This document shows, piece by piece, positions 8,069-16,513 of a stretch of DNA of 38,493 bases (within the stretch, counting starts at the first letter, position 1; each line of letters begins with the position of its first letter). The notes below the pieces were generated by a model, which saw nothing but the letters and a program-made list of their open reading frames with translations, did not search any database and was not told the origin of the DNA. The stretch is from an uncultured Burkholderiales bacterium (GTDB lineage Bacteria > Pseudomonadota > Gammaproteobacteria > Burkholderiales > Burkholderiaceae_C): positions 1 to 38,493 of the forward strand of contig CAISPG010000086.1 of the NCBI GenBank assembly GCA_903887325.1. Reading direction: 5' to 3'. A program made the position numbers and the translations under genes.

Positions 8069-8713
8069 ATGATGCATGCATCCCGATTGTTGATCGTCGA
8101 AGACCACCCTATCCTGGCGGATGCCTTGCGCATGAATGTGCTGCAACTGTTACCCCGGGTTCAGTGTCTGCTGGCCTATGACCTGGCAAGCGGTTTGGAG
8201 ATGCTTCTTGAGCATTCGCCTATTGATCTGGTGGTGCTGGATTTAAACCTGCCGGATTCGCAAGGTATCGATACTTTGAACGCCGTTTGTCAACTGCGCG
8301 CGGTCGGTCCGTTGATGGTGTTCAGCTCATTACAGGACCCGGCGCTGCCGCAAATCTGTTTGTCCAACTGCGTGTCCTATTTGTGCAAGTCAGCACCTTT
8401 GCCGCAGCTGATGTCGTTTTTATTGAAGTCGTTGGCAGTGCAGCAAGACGCCTTTGAACCCCTTGAGGATTCTGCGGCAATACTGCAACACAACGACGAA
8501 TTAGCTGCGCTTAGCAATCAACAGCGTCTGGTGTTGTCGCAACTCGCGCATGGCAAAAGCTGCGCCGAAATTGCCGGACAAATGAATATCACTGAGTCCA
8601 CGGTGCGCAGCCATATGCATGCGATTTACCGCCGCTTGGGTGTGGTCAACAAGTCACAGGCAAGCACCCGCTACTGGTTATGGGCAGCCGGTCATGGGCG
8701 CGGCCACCACTGA
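8069..8713 (+). CDS. NarL/FixJ-type response regulator
   Basis: The N-terminal receiver domain (residues 1-125) has the acidic pair ED at 11-12, the phosphoacceptor D58 in VVLDLNLPDSQG, the switch serines in VFSS and the lysine K107 in YLCKSA. The C-terminal LuxR-type helix-turn-helix (about 148-198) reads LSNQQRLVLSQLAHGKSCAEIA ... TESTVRSHMHAIYRRLGV. It should be a DNA-binding output activated by phosphorylation. Two tandem ATGs are possible; GGAG is four bases from ATG 8069 and seven from ATG 8072, so the second may be the real start. The 3' end overlaps the sensor kinase start by 20 bases, so the kinase is its presumed partner. Confidence 0.92.
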   Translation: MMHASRLLIVEDHPILADALRMNVLQLLPRVQCLLAYDLASGLEMLLEHSPIDLVVLDLNLPDSQGIDTLNAVCQLRAVGPLMVFSSLQDPALPQICLSNCVSYLCKSAPLPQLMSFLLKSLAVQQDAFEPLEDSAAILQHNDELAALSNQQRLVLSQLAHGKSCAEIAGQMNITESTVRSHMHAIYRRLGVVNKSQASTRYWLWAAGHGRGHH

Positions 8714-9116
8714 ACAAATCTATCTGCGGTTGGCGTCATTGCTGTTGCAATGCGTATTCTTGTTGGCAAGCGGTTTTGCGAATGCGCAGGATCAACTGCA
8801 CACCTACCCGCACTGGCAGGCCATGCGGGTCATCAAAGACAGCCATGGTGAATGGACAGCCAACGAGGCGTGGCAGCACAGTCTGTCACAGGAAGTTACG
8901 CATTTAAGCCATCCGCACCAGGCTATACAAGCGATTGACGCCAAGGTGGTGTGGGCCGCTTGGAGCTTGCCGGATGCTGTTACGCAACAGTTGCCGGTGT
9001 GGTTAGGCATTCATTTACCGGCTTGTGTTGATGTGCAATTGTGGTTGCGCTGGAACCGGGGTGAATGGCAGTTACAACCGTTGGAACATGAGCAGCGTGT
9101 GACAAAGCCCGGGTAA
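8694..9116 (+). CDS. N-terminal part of a 7TM-DISM sensor kinase, ended by an in-frame TAA
   Basis: Translation from ATG 8694 gives a signal peptide (RLASLLLQCVFLLASGFANA) and the start of an exported sensing domain that resembles 7TMR-DISMED2, the beta-rich module of DISM sensors (VWAAWSLPDAVTQQLPVWLG, VDVQLWLRWNRGEWQLQ). The frame ends at TAA 9114-9116 after 140 residues. Read through that stop, the same frame carries on as GHLLPVWAIHDASLRHIDVL, which completes the domain and runs into the seven-helix and kinase part. This is therefore the front half of one gene split by a single nonsense codon and not a separate protein. The start is preferred because it gives a complete signal peptide. 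It overlaps the response-regulator 3' end. Confidence 0.75.
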   Translation: MGAATTEQIYLRLASLLLQCVFLLASGFANAQDQLHTYPHWQAMRVIKDSHGEWTANEAWQHSLSQEVTHLSHPHQAIQAIDAKVVWAAWSLPDAVTQQLPVWLGIHLPACVDVQLWLRWNRGEWQLQPLEHEQRVTKPG

Positions 9117-9170
9117 GGTCATCTCCTGCCCGTCTGGGCTATACACGATGCCAGCCTCAGACATATCGAT

Positions 9171-10586
9171 GTGTTGCTCAAAATTCAAAACCCGGGCCTC
9201 GTGCAGTTGCCGCTGTGGTTGCACAAGCCAGAGAACTTCATGCGATTGCAATGGAAGTACGCCTTGATGTACGGGGTATTACTGGTTTTGCTGCTGACGG
9301 GCATGGTTTATGCGCTCAGCTTGTTGAGATTTTTTGAAAGGCAGGCGCTGTTTGTATTCATCGGTATATTGTTTATGCATTTTGCATTCTTGTGCTGGAC
9401 AAGCGGGCTGGGGCGAATGCTGCTGCCGGCCTTGCAGCGTTCGCACGCAGTGCTAGCAGCTGAGTCGGCAATCTGTCTGTGGGTGGTCTTGAGTACTTTT
9501 CACATGCGCTCGACGGTGTGTCTAGACAACAAGTTTGGTCTGCTGGGCAAAAGTCTGCGTTGTTGGGGCTTGTGCGCAGGCTTGCTGATTCTGTTGTCTA
9601 GCGGTTTGTGGTTTGTGCATGACCACAGCATGACGGGCAAGATACTGTCAGCCCATATGCTGTTCATGCTGCTGTGTTGTGCTTGGCATTTGAAACAAAA
9701 AATCAATTTTAAAAGTATGTGCCATGCGGCGGTTTGGCTGCTTTATACGCTGGCACTTAGCATTTATGCATGGGCTGACAAACTGCGCTTGCATCCTGCT
9801 GATGCCTTGCTGCTGTCCAGCGTGATGAGTGTGTCTGCCATTCTGCTGACGGGCTGGGCAAACTGTTGGCGACTGATGTCGCAACGAAAAAATTTACAAC
9901 AGAAACTGGCACTGGTGCAGCACGATATGTGGCAACCCTTGCAATCGGTGCAGCTTTATGCTCACGCCATGACGCAGGCCGGACCGGAGCAGTTGCCGCG
10001 CTTAGTCTCTGGCCTGCAATTGGCTGCCGGTCATGTCAATGATTTCATGCAACAAATGCAAATCTTGTCGGGCGTGCATAAAAGTGAAGCGCATTGGTTG
10101 TCCGAACAACAGATGGTGACTGCAGACGCATTTCTGGCGCCACTCATCACAGAGTGCCAGCCGCTGGCGCACTGGCAGCGGGTCAGTTTGCGCTACCGCA
10201 AGAACCAAAGTATTTTGCAAGTCAATGTGCCTGCCGTGCAGCGCATATTGCGCAACCTCATCAACAATGCATTGGCTTACACACCTGCCGGCGGCCGGGT
10301 ATTGATAGGCTGTCGCAGCCGCGCCGGTCAACTGTGGATTTTTTGTCTGGACAACGGCAAAGGCATGTCGCCCGAGCAATTAAAGCAATGCACGCAGGCT
10401 TACCGCCGCTTTGAGACAAATGCTGATGGCTGCGACCACCAGGGCCTGGGTTTGTACAGCGTTAAAAAAATAGCTGAGCAAATGCGGTTACCCTTGCGCA
10501 TGCAAAGCACACAGGGCAAGGGAAGCATGATGGGATTTGCGGTGCCACTGGCAGCAACGGCCGGCAGACTCGGGCCGGCAGCTTAG
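9171..10586 (+). CDS. C-terminal part of the 7TM-DISM histidine kinase (same frame as 8694-9116)
   Basis: This part holds seven membrane helices (about residues 30-230), a short coiled linker, and a histidine kinase core: phosphoacceptor H251 in VQHDMWQPLQSV, the N-box RNLINNALAYTPAGG with N366, the G1 box DNGKG (394-398) and the G2 box GLGLYSVKKIAEQ. The HDxxQPL form of the H-box is typical of HDLRQPL-type kinases. All catalytic motifs are intact. GTG 9171 is the first possible restart after the TAA; ATG 9240 is another; neither has a good ribosome site. If the stop is real, the product would lack the signal peptide and most of the exported domain. Its last four bases overlap the convergent tolA stop. 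Confidence 0.75.
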   Translation: MLLKIQNPGLVQLPLWLHKPENFMRLQWKYALMYGVLLVLLLTGMVYALSLLRFFERQALFVFIGILFMHFAFLCWTSGLGRMLLPALQRSHAVLAAESAICLWVVLSTFHMRSTVCLDNKFGLLGKSLRCWGLCAGLLILLSSGLWFVHDHSMTGKILSAHMLFMLLCCAWHLKQKINFKSMCHAAVWLLYTLALSIYAWADKLRLHPADALLLSSVMSVSAILLTGWANCWRLMSQRKNLQQKLALVQHDMWQPLQSVQLYAHAMTQAGPEQLPRLVSGLQLAAGHVNDFMQQMQILSGVHKSEAHWLSEQQMVTADAFLAPLITECQPLAHWQRVSLRYRKNQSILQVNVPAVQRILRNLINNALAYTPAGGRVLIGCRSRAGQLWIFCLDNGKGMSPEQLKQCTQAYRRFETNADGCDHQGLGLYSVKKIAEQMRLPLRMQSTQGKGSMMGFAVPLAATAGRLGPAA

Positions 10587-11650
10587 TCGCGTGGCCTGAA
10601 GCCGAAAGATATTTTCGGCGGCATATTGCCGTTTTCATCCCGTGGCAGTGTGCCGGTTTTTTCAATTGCATTCATGACCGCTTCGTCCCAGGCCGTGTTG
10701 CCGCTGGAGCGGGTCAATTTCTTGCTGAGAATTTCACCGGTGGCACTGCAAGTGACCTCGACTTCCGCCTCGGGATTGCCTTTGACGGCCTGCAGCTGAG
10801 AGTCAGCGAAAGTGATGTTGGGCCGCACGCGTGCACGCAATCTGCCCAGGTAAGTGCCACTGGGTGCCGAGGCCTTGGCGGCACTGGCTTTGTCGGTCGG
10901 ACCGGTGCTGGCTTCACCCAAACCCTTGAGCCGTTTGATCTGCTCCTGGCGTCGTTGTTCTGTTTCTTTCTTTTCTTCCAGCAATCGTTTGGTTTCTTCT
11001 TCCTTGCGCTTGGCTTCCTCTTCTTTACGCTTGGCCGTTTCTTCCTTGTGCTTGCTTTCCTCTTCCAGACGTTTGGCCTCGTCCTCTTCCTTGCGCTTAG
11101 CCTCTTCCTTGGCCCGGGCTTCGTCGTCTTTGCGTTTTTTTTCTTCCTGGCGCCTAATGTTTTCGCGCTCCTGGGCGGCTTTCTTTTCTTTTTCTTCCTC
11201 AGCTTTTTTGGCGCTGGCTTCTTTCAGTCGAACTTCTTCTTCCTTGGCTTTGGCGGTTTTTTTCTCCAGTTCGATTTGACGATCGCGCTCAAGCGCATCT
11301 TTTTTCTTTTGTTTTTCTATGGCGAGGTCGGCTTCAATTTTGGCTTTGTCGGGAAGCGCAGGTTGAGCGGTGGAGGGCGGCGGCGGCTTCACCGGTTCAA
11401 GCGGCTTTGGAGGCGTTTCCGGTTTGACCTCGGAAGGCCGCGCTGGTTCTTCGTTTCGCTGGGCAACCGGTTCGGGTATGGCAGACCAGAGTTCAGCTTC
11501 AATCGCATCGTCTGGCGGCGTACTGCGCCAAGTCACGCCCCAGGTCAGCGCCAGCAGCAGCAAAAAGTGAACCAGCAAGGCCAGCAACAGCGCACGGCCG
11601 AAGCCGGGGTCGGCCGGCGGCGCAAAGGCGAGATGCTCGTGCTGGCTCAT
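10583..11650 (-). CDS. tolA: TolA, envelope-spanning protein of the Tol-Pal system
   Basis: TolA links the TolQR motor to the outer membrane. The 355-residue protein has one N-terminal membrane helix (ALLLALLVHFLLLLALTWGV, residues 20-39), a proline-rich stretch (about 65-100), a very long Lys/Glu/Ala/Arg-rich helix (about 105-245) made of repeats such as KRKEEEA, and a C-terminal TonB/TolA fold (about 270-355; YLGRLRARVRPNITF, EVEVTCSATGEI). It starts nine bases after tolR. In most relatives tolB and pal follow; here the next gene is the convergent sensor kinase, so the cluster ends at tolA. The cysteine in EVTCSATG is normal for the family. Confidence 0.93.
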   Translation of the reverse strand: MSQHEHLAFAPPADPGFGRALLLALLVHFLLLLALTWGVTWRSTPPDDAIEAELWSAIPEPVAQRNEEPARPSEVKPETPPKPLEPVKPPPPSTAQPALPDKAKIEADLAIEKQKKKDALERDRQIELEKKTAKAKEEEVRLKEASAKKAEEEKEKKAAQERENIRRQEEKKRKDDEARAKEEAKRKEEDEAKRLEEESKHKEETAKRKEEEAKRKEEETKRLLEEKKETEQRRQEQIKRLKGLGEASTGPTDKASAAKASAPSGTYLGRLRARVRPNITFADSQLQAVKGNPEAEVEVTCSATGEILSKKLTRSSGNTAWDEAVMNAIEKTGTLPRDENGNMPPKISFGFRPRD

Positions 11651-11659
11651 GCGTACCGG

Positions 11660-12103
11660 TCAGTCGCTTTGGCGAACCGCCAGGCCGACACGTTGCACAC
11701 CGGCGCGTTGCAGGCGATCCATCAGTTTGACCACGTTGTCATAAACAATCCCTTTGTCGGCATTGATGATGACCGGTGTGGTGGCTTTACCTGCCTGCAT
11801 TTGCAACACCATTTTGGCGACACTGTCCATGTTCGCTTCCTGGCGGGTTTGCTGACCGGTGCCTTGCGCAGAAGTTTTGGACTTGACCGTGATGCGCAGT
11901 TGTTTGTCTATTTCGATGGTGATCACCTGATCCGGTGCAGTGCTGGCTTTGCCGACGGTAGGTACATCGATGACGCTGGGTGACAGCAAGGGAGCGGTCA
12001 CCATGAAGATGATCAGCAGCACCAGCATCACGTCGATGAAGGGCACCATGTTGATGTCGCTGATGGTGCGACGGCCTCTGCGTGCAGGTGAGTTGGCGGC
12101 CAT
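11660..12103 (-). CDS. tolR: TolR, ExbD-family motor subunit
   Basis: TolR is the stator-associated partner of TolQ that couples the proton gradient to TolA. It has one N-terminal membrane helix containing the essential aspartate, D24 in INMVPFIDVMLVLLIIFMV, and a periplasmic domain ending in the family motif DRLQRAGVQRVGLAV. The length of 147 residues is usual. It starts 15 bases after tolQ and is followed by tolA after nine bases. The family split between TolR and ExbD is decided here by the ybgC-tolQ-tolA context. Confidence 0.95.
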   Translation of the reverse strand: MAANSPARRGRRTISDINMVPFIDVMLVLLIIFMVTAPLLSPSVIDVPTVGKASTAPDQVITIEIDKQLRITVKSKTSAQGTGQQTRQEANMDSVAKMVLQMQAGKATTPVIINADKGIVYDNVVKLMDRLQRAGVQRVGLAVRQSD

Positions 12104-12118
12104 GTGCTTGCCCCGGCC

Positions 12119-12811
12119 TTAACGCGTGGTGGTCGGCGGTGTGCCGACGTTGCGTTGCAGGATGTTGGAAAATTCTTCGATGAAAGTTTCCAGTTTGTTG
12201 GCAACGCGGTCTATGTCGCGCGAAAAACGGTTGAAAGCCAGCACCGCAGGAATGGCGGCGAACAAGCCGATGGCGGTGGCGACCAGGGCTTCGGCAATGC
12301 CGGGTGCCACCTTGGCCAGGGTCACTTGTTGAAGTGCCGCCAGACCGGTAAAAGCATGCATGATGCCCCATACCGTGCCGAACAAGCCGACATAGGGGGA
12401 AACCGAACCGACCGAGGCCAGCATGGACAGGTTGGACTCGATGGCATCCATTTCGCGTTGCAGGCTGGCCCGCATGGCGCGGCGTACGCCATCCATCAGC
12501 AAGCCGCTGTCGGTGATGCGGCGTTCGCGCAGTTTCTGGTATTCGCGCATGCCACTGGCAAATATGCGTTCCATGGGGCCGGACATTTTGACGTTTTGCT
12601 GCGCCCCGGCAAACAACTCGTTCAGGCTTTTGCCCGACCAGAATTCACGCTCGAATTCCTCGTTGAGTTTTTTCACTTCCTTGAGCGACAGCAGTTTGCG
12701 GAAGATGGCGGCCCAGCTCATGACCGAGACCAGCATCAGTATCAGCACCACAGCCTGTACCACCCAGCTGGCATTCAACAACAGTTGAACGATCGACATA
12801 TCTTGGTTCAT
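12119..12811 (-). CDS. tolQ: TolQ, MotA/ExbB-family proton channel subunit
   Basis: TolQ forms the inner-membrane proton channel of the Tol-Pal motor. It has three membrane segments: near the N-terminus (VVQAVVLILMLVSVMSWAAIF), in the middle (VSPYVGLFGTVWGIMHAFTGL) and following it (GIAEALVATAIGLFAAIPAVLAFN). I start it at ATG 12811 (230 residues, MNQDMSIV), because this ATG overlaps the ybgC stop as ATGA, the usual coupling in this operon; a longer frame to 12898 would lie inside ybgC and add non-homologous residues. Confidence 0.95.
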   Translation of the reverse strand: MNQDMSIVQLLLNASWVVQAVVLILMLVSVMSWAAIFRKLLSLKEVKKLNEEFEREFWSGKSLNELFAGAQQNVKMSGPMERIFASGMREYQKLRERRITDSGLLMDGVRRAMRASLQREMDAIESNLSMLASVGSVSPYVGLFGTVWGIMHAFTGLAALQQVTLAKVAPGIAEALVATAIGLFAAIPAVLAFNRFSRDIDRVANKLETFIEEFSNILQRNVGTPPTTTR

Positions 12812-13215
12812 GAGAACAACTCCAGTAGAGAGGAAGGGATGCGTTCGGACTTCATTTTGGCTGCATTCACCCAGCCGATGCGGATACTGCCTTCGCAAAG
12901 CAAAGTTTGCGTGCCGTCGCTTTCAGGCCGCCAGGCCTGTTGGGCAATCACCAGACTGGCGCGGCCTTTGTCCTGCAAGACCGCGCTGACTTGAAGCAAA
13001 TCGTCAAGTTGCGCAGGTCTATGGTATTTCAATTGGGTATCGATCACCACAAACATGCCGCCGGTGTCCAGTTTCAACTGGTTTTGCTGCAAACCGAGGT
13101 GGCGCAGCCATTCGGTGCGGGCGCGTTCGAAAAACTTCAGGTAGTTGGCATAAAACACGATGCCGCCGGCATCTGTGTCTTCCCAATACACACGCACAGG
13201 GAAATGAAAACTCAT
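12808..13215 (-). CDS. ybgC: YbgC, hot-dog fold acyl-CoA thioesterase of the tol operon
   Basis: YbgC is a small cytosolic acyl-CoA thioesterase found at the head of tol-pal operons and linked to phospholipid metabolism. The catalytic motif is EDTDAGGIVFYANYLKFFERAR, with D15 as the likely catalytic residue (first residues VRVYWEDTDAGG). The length of 135 residues is typical. Its start overlaps the aminotransferase stop by four bases and its stop overlaps tolQ as ATGA, so it is translated within one long unit. Confidence 0.94.
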   Translation of the reverse strand: MSFHFPVRVYWEDTDAGGIVFYANYLKFFERARTEWLRHLGLQQNQLKLDTGGMFVVIDTQLKYHRPAQLDDLLQVSAVLQDKGRASLVIAQQAWRPESDGTQTLLCEGSIRIGWVNAAKMKSERIPSSLLELFS

Positions 13216-14402
13216 GCGGCCTCCAGCAGTTGGCGCAGCCTGTCAGCGGCAGTGTCTAGGTCGGACAGCGAACTGGCGGTGGACAGGCGCACAAAGTCGC
13301 CGGGCGAGTGCTCGCCGAAATCGCGCCCCGGTGTCAGCGCCACGTGCGCGTGTTGCATGACGTGTTCGGCAAACGCCCAACTGTCGGCCAGGCCCAGTTT
13401 GTCGCAGGCGCTACGGCAATCGGCCCAAGCGTAAAAAGCGCCGTCGGGCGTCACCGGTACCGGCAGTCCCATGGCCTTGAGTTGAGGAATGAAATGGTCG
13501 CGCCGCTGCTTGAAAGCAGCACGGCGCTGTTCGTAAATGTCCAGACTCTCCGGCTCGAAGCAGGCCAGCGCCGCGTATTGCGCCACGCTGTTGGCGCAGA
13601 TAAACAGGTTTTGCGCCAGGCGTTCAATCACCGGTACCAGTGCATCGGGCACCACCAGCCAGCCCAGACGCCAGCCGGTCATATTGAAGTATTTGGAAAA
13701 ACTGTTGATGCTGATGATGTTGTCGTCTATGGCCAAGGCAGTCTGACCAAATGCGGGGTCATAACTCAAGCCCAAATAAATTTCATCCACCATGGTGATG
13801 CCACCTTTGTCACTGACAAATTGGTGGATGCGTTTCAATTCCTCATATGCAATCGAGGTGCCTGTGGGGTTGGACGGCGAGGCCAGCAACACGCCGCGTG
13901 TTTGCGCTTGCCAATGTGCGGCCACCTGCGCGGCGCTCAATTGAAAACGCTGCGTCGCATCGGTGGGCAACAACACCGCACGTCCGTCGGCTGCTTGCAC
14001 AAACTGGCGGTTGCAGGGGTAACACGGGTCGGGCATCAATATATCGTCACCGGCTTCGATCAAGGCCAGGCAAGCCAGTTGCAAAGCGGCAGACGCACCG
14101 GCTGTGACCACGATGCGCCTGGCAGGCACGTTGACCCCGAAGCGCGTTGTGTACCAGCCGCTGATGCGCTCGCGCAAGCGGTCCAGCCCCAGCGCCTGCG
14201 TGTATTGGGTGCGTCCGTCGTGTATGGCTTTGACGGCGGCTTGCTGCACCAACTCAGGGGCGGTGAAATCGGGTTCGCCGATATTCAAAAACACCATGGG
14301 TTTGTCGCTGCCGCGCGCCTGTTGTGCCAGCGCCGAAGCAGCCTTGGCCATTTCCATCACGTAAAAAGGTGCGATGCGGCTGGCGCGTTGGCTGATGCGC
14401 AT
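13212..14402 (-). CDS. PLP-dependent aminotransferase, class I/II
   Basis: This 396-residue protein is a fold-type I aminotransferase of the aspartate aminotransferase superfamily. Visible marks are NIGEPDFTAPE (40-50), TAGASAALQLA for phosphate binding (100-110), SPSNPTG (176-182), DEIYLGLSY, and the PLP lysine K237 in INSFSKYFNMTGWRLGW. The amino donor and acceptor cannot be told; candidates are aspartate, alanine or related amino acids. It sits between nusB (four bases upstream) and ybgC (four-base overlap), so it is embedded in the operon although its role is not obviously linked to riboflavin or Tol. Confidence 0.9.
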   Translation of the reverse strand: MRISQRASRIAPFYVMEMAKAASALAQQARGSDKPMVFLNIGEPDFTAPELVQQAAVKAIHDGRTQYTQALGLDRLRERISGWYTTRFGVNVPARRIVVTAGASAALQLACLALIEAGDDILMPDPCYPCNRQFVQAADGRAVLLPTDATQRFQLSAAQVAAHWQAQTRGVLLASPSNPTGTSIAYEELKRIHQFVSDKGGITMVDEIYLGLSYDPAFGQTALAIDDNIISINSFSKYFNMTGWRLGWLVVPDALVPVIERLAQNLFICANSVAQYAALACFEPESLDIYEQRRAAFKQRRDHFIPQLKAMGLPVPVTPDGAFYAWADCRSACDKLGLADSWAFAEHVMQHAHVALTPGRDFGEHSPGDFVRLSTASSLSDLDTAADRLRQLLEAA

Positions 14403-14406
14403 GGCT

Positions 14407-14925
14407 TTAGTCGGTGCCGCTGACGGCAGGCGTGGGTTTGTCGGCTGCGACTTCTAACGGGCGCAAGGCAGGTGCCAGACCGTTGAGCACCGCGTTCACG
14501 TATTTGTGGCCGTCGGTGCCGCCGAACTCTTTGGCCAGTTCTATGCATTCATTGATCACCACGCGCCATGGGATATCTATGCAATGCTGCATCTCGTAGG
14601 CACCAATCCATAGGACAGCGTGTTCGATGGGGGAAATCTCGGCCATCTTGCGGTCCAGCAAGGGCAGGATGTGCGCGTCCAGCACTTCGGCTTGCGCCGC
14701 GCAACCGTGCAGCAGCGCATCGAAATGCACGCTGTCGGCTTTGTTGAAACCGCTGAGTTCGCGTGTGAATGCGTCCACGTCTTCGGGCGGGTTGCGCCCC
14801 ACCAGCACCTGGTAAAGCGCTTGCACGGCAAAGCCGCGTGCACGAGTGCGGGCGGCGCGCGCGCTGGCGCGGCGCATGTCGGAAGGCTTGCTGCTTTTAA
14901 CGGCTGGTACAGGCGTATCGGTCAT
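14407..14925 (-). CDS. nusB: NusB, transcription antitermination factor
   Basis: NusB binds boxA RNA together with NusE (S10) and helps antitermination on rRNA operons. The 172-residue protein has a basic N-terminal extension ([22 protein letters not shown]), the internal segment [26 protein letters not shown] and the C-terminal signature [31 protein letters not shown]. It follows ribH with a four-base ATGA overlap, an arrangement that is widespread in proteobacteria. The C-terminal tail after the core ([14 protein letters not shown]) is likely disordered. Confidence 0.96.
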   Translation of the reverse strand: MTDTPVPAVKSSKPSDMRRASARAARTRARGFAVQALYQVLVGRNPPEDVDAFTRELSGFNKADSVHFDALLHGCAAQAEVLDAHILPLLDRKMAEISPIEHAVLWIGAYEMQHCIDIPWRVVINECIELAKEFGGTDGHKYVNAVLNGLAPALRPLEVAADKPTPAVSGTD

Positions 14926-15389
14926 GACAAGGTCTTCATCAATAAAGCCATTTCTACAGCAACCCGGGCGGCGTCGCGCCCTTTGTCGTGTTGGCGCGCA
15001 ATCGCTTGCGCTTCGTTTTCGGTGGTCAATATCGCATTGGCGATGGGTAAGCCGTGATCCAGCGCCAATTGGGTGATGGCCGAACCCGATTCATTGGCCA
15101 CCAGTTCGAAGTGGTAGGTTTCGCCGCGAATAATGCATCCCAATGCGATCAAAGCATCAAATTGATCGGATTGCGCCATGGCTTGCAGAGCAACGGGCAC
15201 TTCAAGCGCGCCGGGCACTTGCACATGCTCGATGTCACCGGCATCAACCTGTAAAGCTTTCAATTCATCGGTACAGGCTTTGGCCAGCGCGTGCGTGATG
15301 TCCGGGTTGAAGCGGGCCTGCACGATGCCGATGCGCAAACCGCTGCCGTCCATGTCGTTGCGTGTTGCGCTGAGGTCGGGGTGATGCAT
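14922..15389 (-). CDS. ribH: 6,7-dimethyl-8-ribityllumazine synthase
   Basis: RibH condenses the ribityl-aminouracil with 3,4-dihydroxy-2-butanone 4-phosphate, the penultimate riboflavin step, usually as a pentamer or 60-mer shell. Family marks are [19 protein letters not shown], the substrate loop [34 protein letters not shown] with the catalytic histidine in YHFE, and the C-terminal [16 protein letters not shown]. The length of 155 residues is standard. It lies two bases after ribB and overlaps nusB by four bases. Confidence 0.97.
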   Translation of the reverse strand: MHHPDLSATRNDMDGSGLRIGIVQARFNPDITHALAKACTDELKALQVDAGDIEHVQVPGALEVPVALQAMAQSDQFDALIALGCIIRGETYHFELVANESGSAITQLALDHGLPIANAILTTENEAQAIARQHDKGRDAARVAVEMALLMKTLS

Positions 15390-15391
15390 GC

Positions 15392-16513
15392 TTATTCCTT
15401 GGCCAAATAGCCGGTGATTTCAAGTCCGTAGCCCGCCATGCTGGGCATGCGGCGGGGGTTGCCCATGAGGCGCATTTTGTGCACACCGCAATCGCGGAGG
15501 ATTTGCGCGCCAATACCGTAGGTGCGCAAATCCATGCGGCCGCGCTCAGGCGCTTGCGCAGAACGCGCCACGCCTTCGAATTGGGCCAGCAGTTTTTCGC
15601 CGCTTTCACCGCAGTTGAGCAGTACCACCACACCGGCGTCTTCAGCGGCGATGCGCGAGAGCGCGGCGTCAAGACTCCAGGAATGCATGACGCGTTGCGG
15701 TTCGAGTGCGTCCAGCACAGACAAAGGTTCGTGTACACGTGCCAGTACTTCGTGAGACGCTGTCCAAGTGCCGCGCACCAGTGCAATGTGCACGCTGTCA
15801 CTCGGCAGGTCTTTGTAGGCATGGGCCGTGAACTCACCGTGGGCTGTGTTCAGTTGCCGGCTGCTGATTTTTTGCACCAGCGATTCGGTGCGGCTGCGGT
15901 ATTCGATCAGGTCGGCAATCGTGCCGATTTTCAAACCGTGTTCGGCGGCGAACACCATCAGGTCAGGCAGACGCGCCATGGTGCCGTCGTCCTTCATGAT
16001 TTCGCAAATCACTGAAGTGGGCGAACAACCGGCCATGGCAGCCAAGTCACAACCGGCTTCGGTGTGACCGGCGCGCATCAACACGCCGCCGTCCACCGCT
16101 TGCAAGGGAAAGATGTGGCCGGGTTGCACCAAATCAGCTGCTTTGGCCTGCGGCGCCACCGCCACTTGCACAGTGCGGGCACGGTCAGCGGCAGAGATGC
16201 CGGTGGTGACACCAAGCGCTGCTTCGATCGAAACCGTGAACGCCGTGCTGTGCACCGTGCCGTTGCGCGCCACCATGGGCGGCAGATTCAAATGTTCGCA
16301 GCGCTCGCGTGTGAGTGTGAGGCAGATCAATCCGCGGCCGAAACGCGCCATGAAATTGATGGCTTCAGGCGTGACATGGTCTGCGGCCAACACCAGATCG
16401 CCTTCGTTTTCGCGGTCTTCTTCGTCCACCAGGATCACCATGCGTCCGGCGCGCATGTCTTCAATGATGTCTTGCAAAGGTGAAATGGCCACTGATGGCT
16501 GTGAAGCGCTCAT
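15392..16513 (-). CDS. ribB: 3,4-dihydroxy-2-butanone-4-phosphate synthase with a degenerate GTP cyclohydrolase II-like domain
   Basis: The first 205 residues are a complete RibB domain: [10 protein letters not shown] (30-39) with the acidic metal ligands, [19 protein letters not shown], and [12 protein letters not shown] (147-158). This half makes 3,4-dihydroxy-2-butanone 4-phosphate from ribulose 5-phosphate. Residues 210-373 align with GTP cyclohydrolase II (RibA), but the zinc-binding cysteines are gone: where RibA has RVHSEC and a CDCG motif, this protein reads [18 protein letters not shown]. The arginine/glycine active-site segment is also replaced ([17 protein letters not shown]). The domain should not hydrolyse GTP, so a separate ribA is expected elsewhere. 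It overlaps ribE by four bases. Confidence 0.94.
   Translation of the reverse strand: MSASQPSVAISPLQDIIEDMRAGRMVILVDEEDRENEGDLVLAADHVTPEAINFMARFGRGLICLTLTRERCEHLNLPPMVARNGTVHSTAFTVSIEAALGVTTGISAADRARTVQVAVAPQAKAADLVQPGHIFPLQAVDGGVLMRAGHTEAGCDLAAMAGCSPTSVICEIMKDDGTMARLPDLMVFAAEHGLKIGTIADLIEYRSRTESLVQKISSRQLNTAHGEFTAHAYKDLPSDSVHIALVRGTWTASHEVLARVHEPLSVLDALEPQRVMHSWSLDAALSRIAAEDAGVVVLLNCGESGEKLLAQFEGVARSAQAPERGRMDLRTYGIGAQILRDCGVHKMRLMGNPRRMPSMAGYGLEITGYLAKE

Noticed and set aside
10955-11983. A 342-codon plus-strand frame with long Phe/Leu runs opposite tolA
   Set aside because: It mirrors the Lys/Glu-rich TolA helix (AAG/GAA read as CTT/TTC); not a membrane protein.
13308-14423. A 371-codon plus-strand frame opposite the aminotransferase
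   Set aside because: No ribosome site or motif, and it runs against the operon.
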